Shown here: piece after piece, positions 21,012 through 34,454 of the stretch | Position numbering within the stretch: the stretch's first letter is position 1 | Layout of the letters: each line of letters starts with the position of its first letter | Assembly: GCA_030248065.1 (NCBI GenBank) | Contig: JASAMV010007212.1 | Span: forward strand, 1 to 64,000 | DNA: 64,000 nucleotides | Source of the DNA: Rhynchonema sp. JSB1_4 | Lineage: Eukaryota; Nematoda; Chromadorea; Monhysterida; Xyalidae | Direction: 5' to 3' | Translations under genes and position numbers: made by a program | The notes under the pieces: model-generated | Database searches by the model: none | What the model saw: the letters and a program-made list of their open reading frames with translations, nothing else | Told to the model about the DNA's origin: nothing

Positions 21012-22760
21012 ATGATTTGTTTCCAATATCTGACCATTTGCTGCCTGGTTCTCAGTGTGGCAGGCACATCAGTTGTATCTGATGATGTTTCAAAAGCACT
21101 GCTCACCACCAACTTACAACCCAACAACACGCAAGCACTTGTAACTGTTCAATTGTCTCCTCCAAATTGTGGTGATCCGACCGATGGCGGGGCCAATGAC
21201 AAAGTGCTCAATGCTGTGAGTCGCTCTGCTCATTACAGTGTAGAATCTGCATGTACCTCAACTCATGGTCACTGTAACCCTCCCAGGTGCTTGGTGTGAT
21301 GTCGCTGGTGCCAGACTACGGTATAATCGGCAGCATTTTCCGCATCATTGTGCCGTTCTTTCAAAACGATCACATGTTTGATCAGGTTCGAGCTCGCATC
21401 GTTTCCTTAAAAATTCATGCATATTTTTTATCAAATGTTTAGCTGAAAAAGTACGCCGATTGTGCGATCGCGAAAGCCATAGATGAAGCGAAGCGCAAAG
21501 ATCTGGACGACCTGGTCAAGGGATATCAGGTGAGAGTTTGTCGTTTTACAAACAACATCTCGTGAGAATTTTTCGCCGCCGCAATGAAATAGTAATGCTT
21601 CACCCTATTGTCAGACCGAAATGGGTGACATCAACGCCATGGACCCGCATCAGAACATTCAACGCTACGCCAATGATCTCTATAATTTGTTCACTGGAAT
21701 GGTAGGTGTGAGTGTGAGGATTCGCGTCGGTCCCAGTTTGAATCTTCACATTTCTTCGTGCTCACCTGCTGCGACCTAAACCTCTTTCTATTCGATATCT
21801 TCGATAAATTTTGGTCGATTAAGAAAACAGAAACAAAAGAAATAACGCGAAAATCTCCAGAACACGCACGCCGAACTGTTTATGAGTCGAAATTGGCCGA
21901 AAGTGTCGATCGAGTACTTCCGTGTCTGGGTTACCACGCATTTGAGTGTTGGCGCTGAGTTCATTCGTATGAACACCACAAAAGCGGATGTGGAATGGGC
22001 AAAGGGCAGATGGATGGTTGGCTCACTGATGCTTTAATTGACAAAAAAATCTCAGAAAACATAATGATTTCCTATCTAGGAAGCTTACAATCGTTATCTT
22101 GCACGTGGCCCCGAGCTGTTGAACACGGTCGTAGCCTACAGAATGGGATTTGTCAAGGTACATATATACTGTACATACATATGCACATGACTTCGAGAGT
22201 AATAAACTTTGTTGGAGACTCGCGAAACAAGTATAGAACAATCGAAAATAAAACCTGAAGTTTACGTCGAGTCAAAATGCCAGGAATCCTACTACTGCAT
22301 TGTGATTGGCATGGAGGGCAACTGTTGTCCGGGTCGTATCTGTGGTGCCACCGAGCTGCTCCCCTTCCCGCGTTCAAACTGTCGTGCCATTTACGGACAT
22401 CAGTACAAAGTCGAGGACACGTATGCCAGTACGTGAAACATCAATGGCCATTTAGTGCAAACTTTTATATCAAAAACGATTTTTGCAGACAAAATTGATA
22501 CTGGCGACTGCAGCTCGCAACAATGCACGGGCCAACCGGGCCATCCCCCTGACTCGTGTAATTGTCATGGCGTGCTGTGTGACGTGACTGGGTACAGAAA
22601 GGTTTGCACAAGCTGATTTATCGTAATTGACTTCTTTGACTCAAAATGTCACGGTACTAATCGCCATATGCAGGCTGTTGAGCGTGATCTGCGATCTAAA
22701 TATGCCATGCCGTTGGATAAGTGGCAGCAAATGAAGGATTCGTTGAACAAGTACCAGTGA
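21012..22760 (+). CDS. Novel secreted protein, family not recognised
   Basis: Nine exons join in phase to 355 residues: 21012-21215, 21287-21385, 21443-21529, 21615-21701, 21861-22016, 22080-22157, 22272-22428, 22489-22601 and 22674-22760. The signal peptide is MICFQYLTICCLVLSVAG, whose first part is shared with the upstream kelch gene. A Ser/Thr/Asn-rich segment follows, then a helical middle part (RIIVPFFQNDHMFDQ; CAIAKAIDEAKRKDLDDLV; VSIEYFRVWVTTHLSVGAEF). A Cys-rich part carries CQESYYCIVIGMEGNCCPG, then CNCHGVLCDV. No known domain, catalytic motif or membrane anchor was recognised. The consistent phase across nine exons and the poly(A) signal at 22778 make this a real gene. Function is unknown; the position suggests an extracellular or gland product like its neighbours. 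Confidence 0.8.
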
Positions 22761-22777
22761 TACTTTGAATTTGTTTC

Positions 22778-22783
22778 AATAAA
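22778..22783 (+). promoter_or_regulatory. Poly(A) signal of the novel secreted gene
   Basis: AATAAA begins 18 nt after the stop codon and only 11 nt before the MITE at 22789. Confidence 0.6.
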
Positions 22784-22788
22784 AATTA

Positions 22789-22943
22789 CCGTATTGTCGG
22801 AAATAGAACCCCCAAAAATTGACCCCCAATAATAGAACCCCCTAAATTGGACCGAGTGAAAAAATAGAACCCCCCAATAATAGAACCCCCAAATTGACCC
22901 CATGAAAAAATAGAACTCCCGTATTCTATTTCCGACAATGCGG
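22789..22943. mobile_element. Complete 155-bp MITE with 18-bp TIRs and TA duplication
   Basis: The left TIR CCGTATTGTCGGAAATAG and the right TIR CTATTTCCGACAATGCGG match at 17 of 18 positions when inverted. TA flanks both sides (22787-22788, 22944-22945). The interior is a set of AATAGAACCCCC/AAATTGACCCC units. The block at 7850-8240 carries the same right terminus. Confidence 0.8.
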
Positions 22944-25900
22944 TAATAGTTTGCTGCACGATAATATTTTGGCCATTCGTTGTTTGTCAACAGTGCCAAA
23001 AACTGAAACAAACCAACGGTGGTTGATAAAAAAATTGTCCCGCATTAGTGATTCATGCCGTAACTTTGCACACAGCAGCAGCTGACAGGCCACAAGCCAG
23101 CGGCTGGCATGACGTCACAGAGCAACCAGCCTTCAGCTAATGTTTCGCACAGTCGCAGAACCTCTTTGTCCAGCTGGTGCTGTTTGGTCATGAAGAAATC
23201 CGCTGGCGGCGCCTTGTGCTTCTTTAAACTCATCATCTGTTTTGCTGATTTTCTTCAGGAATTATTCAGGCACATATGTATATGTAACAAAACACAGCCT
23301 TGCCCTTTTCCGGTGATATTTAGGATGATTGTTGCCTTTTGGAAATGTAGAGAATACGGTTTTTCGTTATTTCAATACTGCTTTAGCTTCACCCACTGTG
23401 TTTGCGTGCGGAGTAAAAATTTATGGATCCCTAAATGTCAGGGTAGTTCCTTGAATTTCCACTTTGCTCCCCTTAGTGGAAGCCACTATAGAAAACAAAG
23501 GTGTTCCCAAACAAAAATCACTGCTCCTCGTGACCGGAGATGAGAATTTAGCGCCACTGAAATTTAGAACACGTGTGCGTGCTGCCAACAAAGAAAGGCT
23601 CTCTTGGAACGCGGCTGGCTCAAAAAGAGCTGAACCTTTGGCTTTGCGCACGCATATGGTTACTGCATCTGCTTTGAGATGCTTTTATTCGAATGAAGCT
23701 AGATATTTTCTCAGTGTTTGCAACCTTTTTTTATCAAAGACTGCGGCGCTATGAACGGAAACCTTGTCTCTACCATTCTTAAAAAATATCAGTCAATACA
23801 TAACAGTTGCGCCTCTCTCCGTCTTGTGATTGGATTTCAGAATTTCATCTTTTAGAATTTGACCACTGTTTTCAAATCGTCACATTCTCAACGAATTGCT
23901 ATTTTGATGCACGTTCTGCCAAAAAAGTAGGTCAAACAAAATAAATTTTCTTTTGATGCGCCCAGCACATTATCATGCTCGTGCTGTTTTTATTCAGAAG
24001 CTGCAACCTACAGGGTAAGAAAATTTGAGCAATAAATATAATTTTTTCATGCATAGGAAAATAAATTAGGAGCGGAACGCCTGAATTGAATGCATAACAT
24101 ATCCAAATCTGAATTGGTCCCACTATTTGCGCATGCATGATTCTCAAAAAAGAGGAAAAACCATAATCACTGTCGTGAAAAGGGCCCCGTCACGGGGTCC
24201 CGTCTGTATTTTAAATATTGTTGTGTGTTCAATTATTGGTGTCAAAATGCTGTCAGCGTAAAGTTCCGCACAGGATATGGATAACTGCAGATAAAGCATG
24301 TCTTGTCTATGAAATATCCACGAGTAAACCCATCAACTGAATCAACAATAATTTCGAGAATATAGCCTATCATCAATGACTCCACCCCAATGACATGTGG
24401 TGTCCGCAAGACTAGAGCCAGTTTTTCAACCGCTTGCCAACGGAGACAGAAACAGTGATTGTTTGTTTTTCAATCAGTGGTTCATGCGCTGCTAATCAAA
24501 ATTGGAGAACCAAATAACGGACAGAACGAGGGCAGCTGGCCTTTCGCGCAGTTGCGGATTTATACTGCGGTTCATATTTTGTTCAAATGTTCAAATGCAG
24601 AGCCACAGTACCGCACCTAATCATCTTGCACTGTGGACCTGTTCTGTGTTTTTGAAATAATTTGGCAAGACTAATAATCGTGAAGATCGACACTGATTCC
24701 ACCTGTTATCACATGGACATAAGCATACTTTTGTGCTATACAGCAGTATGCTCGATACCCATACCGTACCTTAACCAACCATCGTTTCTGACATGCCGTA
24801 CATGAGCATTCAAACTGGCACACACACTATACATGTGTTTGTATATACGGCATTGTAAAAAAACAATTGCGGTTTTTCATAACGTGTTTCTGCCGCGTGT
24901 TTTTATTCGTGTGTCGTAAATCAGTTTTTGGTGGTTCTTTGTCGACTTCTCATCAGTTGTATTATACGGCGTAGCAGAAGTAGACATTAACATATGCAGC
25001 TGACCAACAGTTTAGGGCAAATCTTGATGTTGATGTTTGCATGTTGGTATATCGGTTGTCGAGTTCGATTAAGTTCAGGTTATTTCGCTTGCCGTTTCTT
25101 CGTAGCATTCTGTGCACTTGAAGCCTTTCAGACACCATCCACATTCCGCAAACGTTTCGTGCAAAAATGTCGCGCGTTTTCTTCTCAGTTTCAATACTTC
25201 ATGTCGAGCCAAGCATTATCCTCGAAAAGGCTCTACGTTGCTTTGAGTGTCTTGCTTTCGCTGCAACATTCAGCTGATGCCATAAGTTTTGAATCGTAAT
25301 CGCAAACGTGTAAAGTTCAGCAGCTGTCTGCTGCAAATGCTGTACTTATTCGCCATTTCGTTGTTCGTTTTTCTGGCGAAACCAAGCATTACTGTAACCC
25401 AGTGCCCTTTTGCGGCTGAAGTACCGTATACCCAAAGCATCCAATTACGAACGCCGGATCCAACGACGCGCCTTGCCGTCGTGGCACGTCGTGAATGCAC
25501 AAACGTGTGATTTGGTGTGTATTGTGTGACAAAGACAAGTGCGCGGACAGAAAAGTTCTTGTCTTTAGCAACCCTTATATCAATATACAACAAGAAATAT
25601 ACAAAATGTTTCAGGTGTTCCTTGATGACTCAGACAATTTTCTGTCCCACATTTCCGTTGCTTTCCGCGCGATACCTGCACGGCCATTTGGCACACGTCT
25701 GTTATCACGTATGCTCACATTGTCGTCGTATATATCAAGCATTTGCTATGGGGTTGGTATTGAACATTTTTTGAATGGTTTCTAGGGCATCGGTTTGGTT
25801 CGGCACATTGCAGTTCAAGCGATTCAAATACCCAACAACAACACAGCCTTTATTGGGTGTATGTATATATTTCCTCTCCTGCCACAGTGACTAAGACCAT

Positions 25901-28900
25901 ACCATCTGTTTTGCTGGTGGATAGCCCTCGAAAATATACGACGTTGATATTGACGCATGCACGTTCCGACACCGGGTTACGGTAGGTACACGATGTGAGC
26001 TGTTTCGAAATGCAAAATGCGTGTATCCAAGTTTTCGGGTTGGATTGTCTTACCAATCTGAACGCAACCTTTTTTTATAAGTCAGACGATATTCTTGAGT
26101 TAAACAGACCTAAAGTTGGATCAGGCTGTCTTCTCATCCCACCGGAGTCATCATGTCGAAAATACTACTGCTCTAACCATGGTGCTTAGTTTTGTGATTA
26201 GATGAGAATTTTCATCACGAAGCAGAAATGTGTGAAATCGCACACTCGATCTCTACGCACCTGCAGCTGCGCACCAGCACAACAGTTTCACGACCACGGC
26301 ATCCTTTTTATGGAATTCAAATTCTCTGCAATAACCTGCTTTTTACAAAGCGTTCGGGTAGCGCTCTGCATAACCAGTGTTTTGTTCAAATGCCTCAATC
26401 ACTATATTCTATCGGTATAGTGTTGTTTCCAGGTAAATGACAACATGCAATTTAGTGTTGTCAATAGAGCGAAATCAGAGTTCTCTGTGGTTGTGGTGTG
26501 AAACATCACGCAACTGCAACCGCATCATGTATTCGCGGGTTCCGATTGCTTCCGGTCGCTGGTTACTGTAACCATTTCGTGACCAACGCTGCTCCGTTCG
26601 TTCCTGCATATAGCTCACGCGTATAGAATGACAGTTACTGTGTATAGCAGGTATGGCAGCAACGTTCCGTTAAAATTATCACAAAAAGAGTCGCCATATA
26701 CATTCATCGCAAACAACTGGCGTAGGTACAACGTGGAAAACAGAAAATTGTGTCTGCTTACGCTCGCTTGGTGTATACGAAAATCTGGCGTTCTCTTTTC
26801 ACATGTATAACAACATGGCCGTTCGCTCTCTGTTTTCTCAGCGTTTCAGTTCGTACATGCATTCGTTGCATTTTAAATCGATTGTTTTATTCAATGTAGC
26901 TTCGGTCTTGAAATTTTCACCGTCATTACAATTCATTTAGTTTCTTTTTTCGTTTACCCACCGAACATTGTTCAACTTCACTGCATGGTTCAAGTTAGCT
27001 GTAGGCCAACCAAAAGTCCACCCTCATTCTACATGGGCCCAAAAATAAGCCTAAAACACCTGAAAACCTGACCGATTGCCGCTCAGTTACACCTGAATCA
27101 CATGTCATCAGTCATGACCGTCACTGCCGTGGAAAAGACGCATGGTTTTTTTACACGCAGTTTTTTATGCACGTAGTTTTTGAGGGGCGGACGACGGAGT
27201 AGTAGCACTCCGACGGCTGGATAAGACAAAAATGGAGAATTCTGATCGTCGTTTGAGGACCTGATTTGTCGAGTTTGACAGAAGGCCTGGATTGCTTAAT
27301 CCAGATGTAACTCGGACGAAAGTGTGCTTTTCGCCGCAGGCTTTCGTGTCACCTCGCAATATTGGTCTCGATTCAATAACACCAAAATAATCACAACAAA
27401 TGTGTTGCTCCTTCCAAAATCAAGATTTTTCTGCATCTAATCAGAATTCTACATTTCTTATCACGTGAACACAAAGCACCATAAAATGCAGCGAGCACTG
27501 ATTCGAAATTGCACCCACAGACGTATACAGCAGTAGCAGCAGGCTGTGTGGGGCATCCAAGTCCGTGTAAAAAAACTGACCCTGTCAGGCCTGGCGGCTG
27601 TGTGTGGATGCCGATTTGAAGGTGCTCGCTCATGTCTTGACGTTCAAACATAGAAACCTGGGACATAACTACTGTGCGCTTGATTCCTGTCGTAGTGCTC
27701 ACAGAAGATCTTTAGAGCCGCACCCTGATGTTTCGTTATTGTCGGCTCCCTGAAGCGTAACCGTAGTTTTGAATTTCAGCTATTACTTTCGCTGGCAGCA
27801 CTGCTGATGTTTCAGCTGAGTTTTTTGTTCCATTTCCACATCAGGGCTGTGACTGAGCGACAGTTTTGGTCCATTTTTCTTTTATGTCGTGTTGTTGATG
27901 CTCGTGTGAAGCAGCACGTGGTCTGTTGCTGCGGTTATCATTAAATCAGGTTCGTGCTTATGCTCCACAATGTGCCTGAAACTCAAAGACCAACCGTACC
28001 GTAGTGCCACCAGTTACGACAATTCTATCACGATACCAAAGCGTACCTCCTTGCTACATCAGGCCAAGAACGTGTCCATTATTTCAGGCAATCGATAATG
28101 CCAACCGACCGTTCTGTGTTCCAGGGTCGTCTGCATGGATGCGGGCCGTGTCTCAGTGCACTGTTACAACCACCTACACACACACGTATTGCCATTCTGC
28201 CGACATCAAAGTCGTAGTCATGTCGGATGGTTTTTTTGTTAGTTTTTTTCGCGCGACGTTTTTTATTAATGCGTTCGCGAGAAAAACACGCACCCACACG
28301 ACTGCCAGCACTGGCCACGGTGATCGATCAACCAAACGCACAGGTATGTCGAACAACCATCTTCTCTTCTTTTTCTTTTATCGATTCAGAACGCCAGAGC
28401 GTGTTTTTTCAACGTTCAATGCGCTGGTTTTGTGCACGGTGTGTCAGTGTTGGTGTTGAGTGTGCTGTATGATATCGGGCGGTGTTTTGCTGTTATTGTT
28501 GTTGATGGTTGATATGATAGTATGACGATAAGACTGCAACTGATCGTGTGTATTGATGACTAGCACCAGTGTTTGGTGAATTTATGAAAAATAAGCGTGG
28601 AAAAGTAAAAAAACATGTGCGCTGTGTTCGTGCGCAAGTGCAACCAGTTCCCACGAAAGTGTTGTTATCCTTTGCAAGAGCACTGGGTGTTCAGCTGTGT
28701 GTGTTTTTGGACAGCACACATCTGAGGGAGCGTGTTTTCTGTATGAATGTAAAGTCGTATGAGCAAGAAGCTAAGGATAAGGATACTATGAGCAAAGCAT
28801 TGTGGTCTGTTTAGGTTTGAAATTCTTATTGAAGAGACGATGCCGTTGGTCCGCTGCGAATTTTCTAAAGTGCAAGTCATGCCATTTCTAAGCACAAGGT

Positions 28901-31900
28901 TCGAGTGTAAAATAGCTCTGTGATTTTGTGATAAATCTGCGCGTATGAAATGCGTTGAACACCTTGGGAACGGTGCAGTGATCGTGACGTTGGACACAAT
29001 TGCAAATGTATATTAGCTGGCGTACACAGCTGGCGCCAAGCCAACGCAGTACTCAAATTACACAAACCACCTAAACTTAAGAGAACATGAAAAACAACAC
29101 TTCGTCCAACGTAGCCGTTATACAGACAAGAAGCGATGTTCCGAAGCTTTCGAAGCCTGAGCGATGTTCCGTCTGTGTTTCAACGCGCGATGTCACATAT
29201 ATATTCTGCCAACTTGTCATTTAAAGTGACAGCCATGAGTGTGAAGCGCAACAGTTGCTTTTTACGGCAGCTCAAAATGTGTTTCGTTTTTCGCGCCCGT
29301 CCCGCTACCGTATACCTGTTTCAAGGTTATTTCATGATCTGAGCGTAGTACTGCAAATGGCCCGTGTACCACCAAGGTGTGCTAAGCGCCTGCCAACGGC
29401 ACCTCAGTCCAACAGTTTACCACCGAGGTTATGTACCTTTGCTTCAGGTTTTTTCAAGATGGGCCAGTGGCACATTTGCCAAAATCTTAGTGACAAATTT
29501 TGAAATTTGGTGGCCTTTAGCACGTTTTTTGTGCATTGTAGGTGTATTTTGTATAAACATGCGCGACGCGCGTTAAAAGGGCGACTAAATCACGCGCAGC
29601 GCGAAAAAATTTAGATTCTAAAGCACCTTTTTGTACAAAATGGTCACTTGAAGTGCTTTCTCGAGAAATGCTGGCCTGATGAGCCACTGTTGCTTTATCT
29701 TATTGTATTGACTGATGTGCAGTAGCAAACACCATGCAATCACCTCACTTGTATTTGCGTATGATTGGTTTATCTATGTCTTTTCGTCGTCTCGTCATCA
29801 AGTGAGCCTGACCATAGCGGTCCATTATTTGCAACCAAAAACCATGGTGGCCAATCACCGCCAGCTGTTATGACCGCCCTGACACTATGCATTGACATTC
29901 CAACTACTTGTGGTTGAACATGCAAAGTGACGTGCGCAGCGCGAATTTTTCTTGGATTTTTTACTGTTTGTTGCAGATGGAAACAGCTTTCCAGAACACT
30001 CTTGTGTCCAATTCTAGTGGCTCACTCGTGGCTCATTGCCAAGATCTAGTGACTCGTTCCAAATTTACAGTGGCCCGATGAGCCACCATTGGTGGCAAGA
30101 AACCGTGCTATGGTGACGTTGAAGGTGAAAAACTGCGTTGTTTTCATTCGGGGTAGTGCACAATACCTATACGTTCATGCTCACAACTTCTGTGGCTGCA
30201 AAACGAGCTAAAGTACAGAAACCGCGTTCATTTTCAGTCCATTGCACACAACGAAGTATTTGCACTACGATATCAAAAGAATCATTGGTGCAATAATCAG
30301 TTGCGCTTTTTGGTTCTGCGTGTACCGCAAATACGCAACGTCGCTGTGCAAGCTTGACTCATGTCCACACTTTGCCCCGTCGCACACCGTTCGGCGCTGC
30401 GGACTCCGCCTCCTTCACACAGGCATGGCGCGATAGGTGGTCGCAGCACAGAAACAGGACGTTGTTCAATCGGGTGGCAAAACTGTTTCGCGTTTTTTGA
30501 AGGCGTGGTTTTTTCTTTTGTGTGAGAGCCGAACACATGAGTAAAAAGCCCGCTCATTTCTTCAGAACGGTTTTTTTGTGCAACACTCCCATGTTCCCAT
30601 TCATTACGTCATGTAATATAGGGTGCTCACCCGGAGAACAATCGGTTACGTAGGCCACTGACATATCAAGCTTGTTTATGTTTACTAACAACTGCTAACA
30701 GCACCATGAACAAAAAGTGTTGACTCAGCTTCTGGATTCAATTTCAGGGTTCAGTACATAGCTGAGGATTTTCTTGAGGCTTATATGCATCCCTTTTGCG
30801 ACGTCATCTCAACACTGTGCATATTATATCGCGCATGTGGGTTTTGTTTTCACTCAGTGGACATGAATCATAAGGAATTGATTTACTATTGTGGTATCTT
30901 CCTTAAGTTGTAACGGTTGTACTTGTTGTAAGTTGTAACGTGCCCAAACCGTTGAAACATCGAGAATGAGGCGGAGGAGCTCGCTCCTTTGATTCATCCT
31001 TGTTTTCCTCCTTTAAACAGGCAATCGATCTGGGTGGTCCCGAGTCTGAATACCTCGTTTCATTATCCTTCTGCCGTTGTCGTTGACGCGTGTGCTTATT
31101 GCTGGATGCTGGTTTCTTGCATACAGTTTTCGCGTTGTCTTACATAACGATGTCCATTACACAGGGTGTCCCTTACCGTACGTTCCGTGCAGCTGCGTGC
31201 ATCTGTTGGTTTCTCTCAAATCATACCTCTGGCTACGTGACCATTTCCCAATTCGAAGGCTGCTAGTGCTGTAGCTTTAGGTTGTTTACCGACAGCGAAC
31301 GCCTATAAGCCTAATACATGTATGTATGAGCAGAAGCATCAGCTGCCTGCCCAGCCTAGCTTGCACACGACGAGCGAACTTGGCTCGAGTTCAAGTGCAA
31401 CGTTCTGTCAGCTGTAGCAGTGCTACGACGTGTTGTTGTTGTTGCCAACCAGCGCAGTCATGTGACCCATACACGCTGATGGACAGCCTGCTGCAGCTGT
31501 GTTTACGACGGAAATGCGCCCTGCAGCAGCAGTCGTGTTTGTTTTCGTCGAAAACACAGTAACCCATTTCGACGGTCAGCTGACTGCTCCAGTTTCGCAT
31601 TTTTGGCATAGTTTGCTTTTGTTTTCGGTAATCTATTATTTACGAGTTACGAAATAATATTGACTAGCCCTGACTCATATGCTGCGCCCAGCATAGTCAG
31701 GAAGCTTCCAAACAAAATAGCTTACACGTGTCAATGTTGCGTCATCTTATGTTGCAATTTCTTATGTCACATAGTGTTTACTAAGTCCCTGTGGTTGCAG
31801 TCAAATTATAGTTGGTTTCCTAATTTTATATCCTGAGAAAAAATTCCTTTCCGTCGTTTTTCTGTGAGTTTGCGACAAATTCCAGTGCACGCTTGGCGTC

Positions 31901-32270
31901 GAGTCCATATATCCTTCAACCATGTCAGCTGCAGCGCGCACGACAACATCAGCGCACGCCAACCTTTTGCATCGCGCTCACCAGCAATGATGACGGCCTC
32001 GCGTGCCAGGGTGTGCCGTGTCAACTGACCCAATTTGACCTTGCTCAACCATGCTCTCTCCATCTCAACCTCTCCAATCCCTTGTTGCATGCACACACAC
32101 ACTGGGGTTCATGCACAAAAGTTGGCGTTGTTGGTTGTTTGCGTGCATTTGAGTCGTTTGCCCAGTGTTACATGCACATTCTTGAGTGCGCGTGTGCTCG
32201 TTTGCACTCTGTAAGGGAATATAGTTGTCGACGACCGCGCCCAAAACCAGCACACCCCCAAGGCCAGCCC

Positions 32271-32350
32271 GGGAAAAAAAAAAAAAAAAAACAACCCCAC
32301 CCCCCAAAAAAAAAAAAAACCAACCCCCCACCCCCCCCCCCCCCCAACCC
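32271..32350. repeat. Low-complexity poly-A / poly-C tract
   Basis: Alternating runs of A (about 14 and 18) and C (up to 15) with CCCCACCCCCC spacers run across 80 bp. This may be a true expansion, but such sites are also prone to assembly or base-calling error. Confidence 0.8.
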
Positions 32351-34397
32351 CCATTTTGTGTTTAGCAAGAAAAATCTTGCTTCTTCTGGTAGAAATATGT
32401 GGGTTACTTTCGTTGAAGAACGTTGTCAGTACGTCGCTCAAGACGGTTTATTTTATAAGCCATCCAATTTGCTAAAAAAACACTGTGTATCCTTTGTGTC
32501 ACCCGGAAATGTTTCGTAAAAGGTCTATTGTTCCTCTGTATTTAATAAGTTCTACCCCAGTTCCGTTCTGTTTTCCACATGTCAGTTGAGCCAGACTTTT
32601 CCGCTGCCTTCTGAATCAAGCAGCAACACTTCTCACACAGTCACAACTGAACGCTGCTCGTGCGTGACCTGTAACGCTCCCTTCTATTGATGTCCACTCC
32701 AATGCTATGCGATGTCCATCTGCTCTTTCCACGTTCACTTGAGGTCGTCTGCTATCAAAGCGGCCGCACCCTTCGCTTGCCTGTGTGACCACGCACAACC
32801 TTCGGGGTCACTCCTGCTCAAACCTGGCATTTTGCCAGATATCGGTCGGTCCCCCACTCGCATCAGTGGCGGTCGGCTAGCCCCGCTTGACCGCTCCGTC
32901 CATACCACATAGCCACACACAGGGCATTATCCTGTGTATGCTACATTTCGTGTCAGTCAGTACCGGGTCACTGGTAATGGCCCCTGCATCACACACACAT
33001 CTAGTGGCCGATGGTGTCTGCCGCATATACACTGGCGTGCGCGGTTGTTATGCACACACGGCCATATAACCGTTACCGTATACCCTGCTGCGCCTGCCTG
33101 ACTGACCAATGTCCATCTCATTGGCAATGCAGCATAGACGCTCAGTGTGTAGGCTGTAGTAAAACGGTGGGGTGGTTGCGGCCTCGGTCGCACACACACA
33201 CACACACATAGTAGTAGTGCCCGTCAATGGCGTGGTGCATGGCAGTGCCGGCCTACACGCGCGCGTCTGCTGCTGTCGTACGTGCACTGTTGTTGGTTTA
33301 GTCGGTCGTCATCGTACTACTCGTCGCTTGCTTGTTGTTGTTGTCCGTCTTTCTCCCTCCCAGTAGTCCTTCTTGTTCTCTCTGTGTGTCGTTTCGTGGC
33401 ATTCCGTACCGTTCCTTGTCTTTCTGTGTTCATTTCGCGCGCGCGTCTTTTTGTCGTCTCACCCAAGAGTTCGTGCTAGGCGCTAAATCGTTCACCGCTA
33501 GGTCCACTATCGCGGTCTGTGAGTCAGTGCTGGTCGGCATTAACTTCGTTTTTTTCTCCTCCAGTTTAGTCTTCGTTGTTCAGCTTGCGCTGAGTTTATT
33601 TCGCATTCTCATCACTTTGCCGCTTAGTCACGATTCCGAGAACTCGCCAGGTGACAGAGCCCGATGACGAGTCATTTCCCATTACGATTGCTTGCTTATC
33701 GGTCGCATTTTTGTGATTAATCATTGATGGGAGAGTCAATCACTGCTTTCGGTGACTGTTCCGGTGTGCTCACCTTCGTGCCACCTTTTCCTGTTTTTCA
33801 TAGTCATAACTGGCAGAGCTAAAATCGCCATCTCCCGTCATGCAGGTGTAGCTGAATCATGCTGTGCTAGCTTTCCGCCCATACGTACTACTTATTATTC
33901 GAGCACAAACGTTTCGTTGCAGAATAGCTTGCGTAAACAAGCACGTGCAGCTTGTGTGCGTAGGTGTTTTTTTTGAAAATAGGCGATGGTTCTTCTTCTT
34001 TGTACAGTTGTGTGCGCTTTGCTTTGGACAGTGTTCACCCACACGTGCATATGTTCGCATGCTGCTTGGTTTGAATGACGTGGCCGACGTGAGCAGATAA
34101 GCAACTACACAATCAAATGCACGCCTTTTTGATTCAATTCACCCGTCATTCATTCGGTTGTTGTTGTGGGTGTGCGTTGTGGTGAACGTGTATGCACGTC
34201 AACAATTGCCGCATTCCTTGCATGTTTGTTTGCTTCTACAACCACGCCTTGCCGATAACGAGCTATATGCGCGCGAGCACACCTAATTTTGAAGATGAAT
34301 ATGTCATGCCATTTGAGCGACACGAGCCACCAATCGTCTTCAACCCCTCGCAGCAGCAGCAGTGTCTCTATGCGCGCACAAGTGGTGATGGCACGCG

Positions 34398-34399
<2 letters not shown>

Positions 34400-34452
<53 letters not shown>
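34400..34452. repeat. (CA)n microsatellite, about 26 units
   Basis: An uninterrupted CA dinucleotide run of about 53 bp. A shorter (CA) run lies near 33190-33208. Confidence 0.95.

Positions 34453-34454
<2 letters not shown>

Larger units (their letters stand above)
19995..21045 (+). repeat. Promoter/signal-peptide duplication, copy 2 (novel secreted gene)
   Basis: This is homologous to 17130-17615 in the same order: TCCTGTAAATTTGCTATTATG, AACTGATAAGA, CGACATGCGAACATAAACATG, CAGTGGAAGA, GACAAAATG and the codons for FQYLTIC. It is longer because of an inverted-repeat insertion (about 20230-20800) and a 25-bp tandem duplication (20876-20925). Confidence 0.75.
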
